From Lachnoclostridium sp. (lineage in GTDB: Bacteria; Bacillota; Clostridia; Lachnospirales; Lachnospiraceae), in NCBI GenBank assembly GCA_003445895.1, contig DMCD01000114.1, positions 1 through 10,301 on the forward strand: a DNA stretch of 10,301 nucleotides, read 5' to 3'. This document shows, piece after piece, positions 8,126 through 10,301 of this stretch. Numbering within the stretch: the first letter of the stretch is position 1; every line of letters starts with the position of its first letter. Made by a program: the position numbers and the translations under genes. A model generated the notes under the pieces. That model was given only the letters and a program-made list of their open reading frames with translations. It did no database searches and was not told where the DNA came from.

Positions 8126-8156
8126 ATGCCCCGCGTCAGATGACACGGGGCATTTT
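8126..8156 (+). terminator. Rho-independent terminator after thrC
   Basis: A stem of 12 positions (ATGCCCCGCGTC with GACACGGGGCAT, one C-A mismatch) closes an AGAT tetraloop and runs into TTTT. It lies 14 nt after the thrC stop and should end the long upstream transcript. The T tract is short, so termination may be incomplete. Confidence 0.78.
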
Positions 8157-8189
8157 CCGTCCCGGAGCCTGCCGGAAATGTAGAAAAAC

Positions 8190-8213
8190 TGACATATTTT
8201 GTGACATATTTTG
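8190..8213 (+). repeat. Perfect tandem 12-bp repeat upstream of the cell-wall protein gene
   Basis: TGACATATTTTG occurs twice back to back (8190-8201 and 8202-8213). It is AT-rich in an otherwise GC-rich region and ends 15 nt before a -10 element, where a -35 box would normally sit. This is the layout of a direct-repeat binding site for a regulator, for example of the OmpR/VanR type. The regulator role is inference. Confidence 0.65.
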
Positions 8214-8225
8214 TTAAGGTTCCTG

Positions 8226-8234
8226 TGCTATACT
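8226..8234 (+). promoter_or_regulatory. Candidate extended -10 promoter for the cell-wall repeat protein
   Basis: TGC-TATACT matches an extended -10 (TGn plus 5 of 6 bases of TATAAT). No good -35 lies at the usual distance: GTGACA at 8201-8206 would need a 22-nt spacer and TTGTTA at 8211-8216 only 12. Together with the adjacent tandem repeat this suggests a promoter helped by an activator. Transcription would start near 8241 and leave a ~50-nt leader. Confidence 0.5.
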
Positions 8235-8280
8235 TTTTCTTACATAAAAGGGGACGTGAGATCGGGTCTTTCGGCCCGGG

Positions 8281-8287
8281 AAAGAGG
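8281..8287 (+). promoter_or_regulatory. Ribosome binding site deciding the start at 8294
   Basis: AAAGAGG lies 6 nt before the ATG at 8294. The frame is open further upstream, but that stretch covers the promoter region and would place 31 residues ahead of the signal peptide. Confidence 0.6.
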
Positions 8288-8293
8288 TATGGT

Positions 8294-9349
8294 ATGAGTG
8301 GACGAAGATACATACAGGTACTTGCGCTGGCATTTGCCATGATGTTTATGGTATTTGTTCCGGTACCGATGAAGTCCTCCGCCGCGACTACCCTGAAGGC
8401 TGGATGGGTCAAGAACGGAGACTCCTGGTATTACCGCAAAGATGACGGATTCTATTACAAGGGCTGGCTTCAGGTCGGCGACAAGTATTATTACATGGAC
8501 ACCGACGGCGCCATGAAGACGGGCTGGCTGAAGTTCAACAACTCCTGGTATTATCTGGGATCAGACGGAACCATGCACACCGGCTTCAAGAAGGTGGGAG
8601 ACAAGTGGTACTATCTGGCAGGCGACGGCAAGATGGTCACCGGCTGGAAGCAGATCAACGACAGCTATTACTATTTCAACAGCGACGGCGAGATGCGGGC
8701 CAATGGCTGGAAGCAGTCCAACGATGACTGGTATTATCTGGGCTCCGACGGCAAGATGGTCACCGGCTGGAAAGAGATCAATGACACCTGGCGCTACTTC
8801 GACGAGAACGGCGTGATGCTGACCGGCTGGCAGCAGATCAAGAACCGCATCTACTATCTGCGGGAAAGCGACGGCGTGATGCTCACCGGCTGGCTCCAGG
8901 ATGCCAACAAGAATTATTACTGGATGAAGGCGAGCGGTGAGATGGTCACCGGCTGGCGCAAGATTGATGACAGCTGGTACTACTTCGACAAAGAAGGCCA
9001 CATGGTCACCGGCTGGCAGAAGATCGACGACAAGTATTACTTCCTGGACAGAACCACCGGAAAGATGGCGGCGGATACGACCCTTACCATCGACGGCAAG
9101 AGCTATAGCTTTGACAAGGACGGCGTCTATGTGGAAGGAAGCTCGGCCAAAGCGAGCGTTTCCGACAACGCGCCGGGAACATCCCAGTCCGCACCGGATT
9201 CTTCGGAAGCGCCGGGCAGCGGCAAAACCGAGGAAGAAGCGCCGGGAGCAAAGGTCAGCAGCAGCGCCTCCCAGTCTGCACCGGGAAGCAGCAGTTCTGA
9301 CGTACCGGGTGGATCCTCCACACCCCATGTGGTGGCACCGGGCGCCTGA
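8294..9349 (+). CDS. Secreted cell-wall-binding repeat protein without catalytic domain
   Basis: The 351-residue product has a signal peptide (about residues 1-31: basic SGRRY, hydrophobic core to about residue 25, cut near SSAA). Almost all the mature part is eleven ~20-residue repeats of the cell-wall/choline-binding (glucan-binding-like) class. Repeats begin at Gly 37, 57, 77, 97, 117, 138, 158, 178, 199, 220 and 240. Each has the pattern GWxxxxxxWYYxxxDGxMxT, giving the stacked aromatic beta-hairpins that bind teichoic-acid choline or glycans. Repeat 4 has GF instead of GW. A last degenerate hairpin covers about 260-280. The tail (283-351) is rich in Ser, Gly and Ala-Pro-Gly motifs and carries no LPxTG anchor or membrane helix, so attachment should rest on the repeats. 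No hydrolase, protease or adhesin domain is present and there are no cysteines. It appears to be transcribed alone. The ligand is not known. Confidence 0.92.
   Translation: MSGRRYIQVLALAFAMMFMVFVPVPMKSSAATTLKAGWVKNGDSWYYRKDDGFYYKGWLQVGDKYYYMDTDGAMKTGWLKFNNSWYYLGSDGTMHTGFKKVGDKWYYLAGDGKMVTGWKQINDSYYYFNSDGEMRANGWKQSNDDWYYLGSDGKMVTGWKEINDTWRYFDENGVMLTGWQQIKNRIYYLRESDGVMLTGWLQDANKNYYWMKASGEMVTGWRKIDDSWYYFDKEGHMVTGWQKIDDKYYFLDRTTGKMAADTTLTIDGKSYSFDKDGVYVEGSSAKASVSDNAPGTSQSAPDSSEAPGSGKTEEEAPGAKVSSSASQSAPGSSSSDVPGGSSTPHVVAPGA
8402..9073 (+). repeat. Tandem ~60-bp coding repeats in the cell-wall protein gene
   Basis: Eleven units of 60-63 bp encode the wall-binding repeats. The junction word GATGGTCACCGGCTGG recurs exactly at 8632, 8755 and 8941, and with one change at 9001; shorter variants (ACCGGCTGG) occur near 8822 and 8885. 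Identity at this level could allow copy-number change by recombination. Confidence 0.85.
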
Positions 9350-9390
9350 CGGGGACATTTTCCAGGAAATAAAAATAGAAAAGGGATTTT

Positions 9391-9419
9391 ATTAGCACTC
9401 ATTTTAAATGAGTGCTAAT
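9391..9419. promoter_or_regulatory. CIRCE operator (HrcA binding site)
   Basis: TTAGCACTC-N9-GAGTGCTAA at 9392-9418 matches the CIRCE consensus exactly. CIRCE is bound by the heat-shock repressor HrcA in many Gram-positive bacteria. The 9-nt spacer ATTTTAAAT is itself palindromic and one more A-T pair flanks the element, so the palindrome has 14-bp arms around a single central T. It ends 7 bp before the htpG -35 box, outside the promoter rather than in the leader where CIRCE often lies. Control of htpG by HrcA is a strong inference. Confidence 0.95.
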
Positions 9420-9424
9420 TTTTT
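9391..9424 (+). terminator. Possible terminator formed by the CIRCE palindrome and T6
   Basis: The CIRCE hairpin is followed directly by six T residues (9419-9424, the first also closing the stem). No other hairpin with a T tract lies between the end of the cell-wall gene at 9349 and the htpG promoter. The stem is AT-rich, so efficiency is uncertain. Confidence 0.45.
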
Positions 9425-9425
9425 A

Positions 9426-9454
9426 TTGACTTTGGATTTCCGCAGAATTATAAT
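9426..9454 (+). promoter_or_regulatory. Sigma-A-type promoter of htpG
   Basis: TTGACT (9426-9431) and TATAAT (9449-9454) are separated by exactly 17 nt, close to the vegetative consensus. Transcription should start near 9461, leaving a leader of about 60 nt before the ATG. The CIRCE palindrome abuts its upstream side. Confidence 0.85.
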
Positions 9455-9522
9455 ACGCAGTATAAAAGGTACCCGACGGGAGGTCCGGCACCCTGATTAC
9501 AGAATAAGGAGAGCGATTTAAC

Positions 9523-10301
9523 ATGGCAGTAAAATCCGGAAACTTATCGATTAACAGCGAAAATATATTTCCCATTATCAAGAAGTGGCTTTATTCCGAC
9601 CACGACATTTTCTACAGAGAGCTGATTTCCAACGGCTGCGACGCCATCACAAAGCTGAAGAAGCTGGCGCTGATGGGCGAATACGAGGAGCCGGCCGATC
9701 CCGACTATAAGGTGCAGGTAACGGTCAATCCCGAGGAGAAGACCATCATCATCGAGGATAATGGTCTCGGCATGACCATGGACGAGGTGGAGCAGTACAT
9801 CAACCAGATCGCCTTTTCCGGCGCCCAGGCATTCCTGGAGCAGTATAAGGACAAGGCCAATGAGGACCAGATCATCGGTCATTTCGGTCTGGGCTTCTAT
9901 TCTGCCTTCATGGTGGCGGACAGAGTGACCATCGATACCCTGTCCTGGAAGAAGGATGCGGAGCCCGTTCACTGGGAGTCCGAGGGAGGAACCGAGTTCC
10001 GGATGGATACCGGCGACAAGGATACTATCGGCACGAAGATCACCCTTTACATGAATGAGGACAGCACCGAATTCTGCAATGAGTACCGGGCCAGAGAGGT
10101 CATCGAGAAATACTGCGGATTCATGCCGCTGCCCATCTATCTTAAGAATGCCAAGGCCGAGCCCCAGTATGAGGAGATCGAGAAGGATCAGCTGACCGAG
10201 AAGGATACCCTCATCGAGACCGTGGTAAAGCCGGCAAAGACCGAGGAGAAGGAAAAGGAAGACGGCACAAAGGAAACCGTGGAGGTGGAGCCGGCGAAGG
10301 A
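9523..10301 (+). CDS. htpG: Molecular chaperone HtpG (Hsp90 family), N-terminal part, runs off the window
   Basis: HtpG is the cytoplasmic bacterial Hsp90, an ATP-driven dimeric chaperone. The 259 codons visible cover the GHKL ATPase domain. The catalytic Glu33 and nucleotide-binding Asn37 lie in YRELISNGCDAI (31-42), Asp79 in EDNGLGM (78-84), and the lid glycines in IGHFGLGFYSAFMVAD (118-133). From about residue 212 the sequence turns into a long Lys/Glu-rich stretch that is still open at the window edge. It lies where bacterial HtpG normally has only a short link to the middle domain. AAGGAG (9506-9511) lies 11 nt before the ATG, a little far but the only site. The CIRCE element upstream indicates heat-shock control by HrcA. 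Some usual residues differ (NGCDA instead of NASDA, GHFGLG instead of GQFGVG), suggesting a divergent clostridial branch. Confidence 0.95.
   Translation, partial: MAVKSGNLSINSENIFPIIKKWLYSDHDIFYRELISNGCDAITKLKKLALMGEYEEPADPDYKVQVTVNPEEKTIIIEDNGLGMTMDEVEQYINQIAFSGAQAFLEQYKDKANEDQIIGHFGLGFYSAFMVADRVTIDTLSWKKDAEPVHWESEGGTEFRMDTGDKDTIGTKITLYMNEDSTEFCNEYRAREVIEKYCGFMPLPIYLKNAKAEPQYEEIEKDQLTEKDTLIETVVKPAKTEEKEKEDGTKETVEVEPAK

Noticed and set aside
8201..8293. Upstream extension of the cell-wall protein gene using a GTG at 8201
   Set aside because: It would translate the tandem repeat and promoter region and put 31 residues before a normal signal peptide. The ATG at 8294 has a well-placed ribosome site.
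8402..9073. CRISPR array considered for the regularly spaced DNA repeats
   Set aside because: Units are 60-63 bp, fully coding and in frame, with similar sequence between the repeated words. They encode known aromatic wall-binding repeats, and no cas genes are present.
8561..9358. 265-codon - strand frame across the repeat region
   Set aside because: Its periodic Leu/Pro/Ala-Gly pattern is the reverse complement of the wall-binding repeats, not an independent repeat protein.
9544..9972. 142-codon - strand frame inside htpG
   Set aside because: It is antisense to the conserved Hsp90 ATPase domain and has no features of its own.

Overview
The window is gene-dense, GC-rich bacterial DNA with every credible gene on the + strand. 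Several features point to a Gram-positive anaerobe, most likely Lachnospiraceae or another Clostridia: strong AGGAGG-type ribosome binding sites, a VanS-like sensor kinase, a secreted cell-wall-binding-repeat protein, an HrcA/CIRCE heat-shock operator and a consensus sigma-A promoter. The taxon is an inference from gene style; no ribosomal RNA is present to confirm it.

Region 1 (1-8156) looks like one long transcription unit. It starts with the C-terminal part of a VanS-type histidine kinase, cut by the window edge. Next is an 826-residue exported, membrane-anchored protein with a glutamine-amidotransferase-like stretch. An ABC-2 type ATPase and its permease follow, then a Sel1-repeat protein and threonine synthase. 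Successive gaps or overlaps are 21 nt, 3 nt, a 41-nt overlap, a 4-nt ATGA overlap and 14 nt. The first terminator visible, a 12-bp hairpin with a T tract, follows threonine synthase. The exported protein, ATPase and permease probably form one envelope or transport module, with the kinase as its sensor and the Sel1 protein as a cytoplasmic scaffold. Threonine synthase appears to be a metabolic passenger.

Region 2 (8157-9424) carries a monocistronic secreted protein made almost entirely of eleven ~20-residue aromatic cell-wall/choline-binding-type repeats plus an Ala-Pro-Gly/Ser-rich tail. It has no catalytic domain. Its promoter region holds a perfect tandem 12-bp repeat just upstream of an extended -10 element.

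Region 3 (9391-10301) is a heat-shock locus. A perfect CIRCE operator, extended into a 14-bp-arm palindrome and followed by six T residues, lies just upstream of a TTGACT-17-TATAAT promoter that drives htpG. The htpG gene runs off the right edge while still inside an unusually long charged linker. The palindrome is also the only terminator candidate for the preceding gene, so it may do both jobs.

The best candidates for something little described are the kinase/exported-protein/ABC/Sel1 gene cluster and the dual-purpose CIRCE palindrome.
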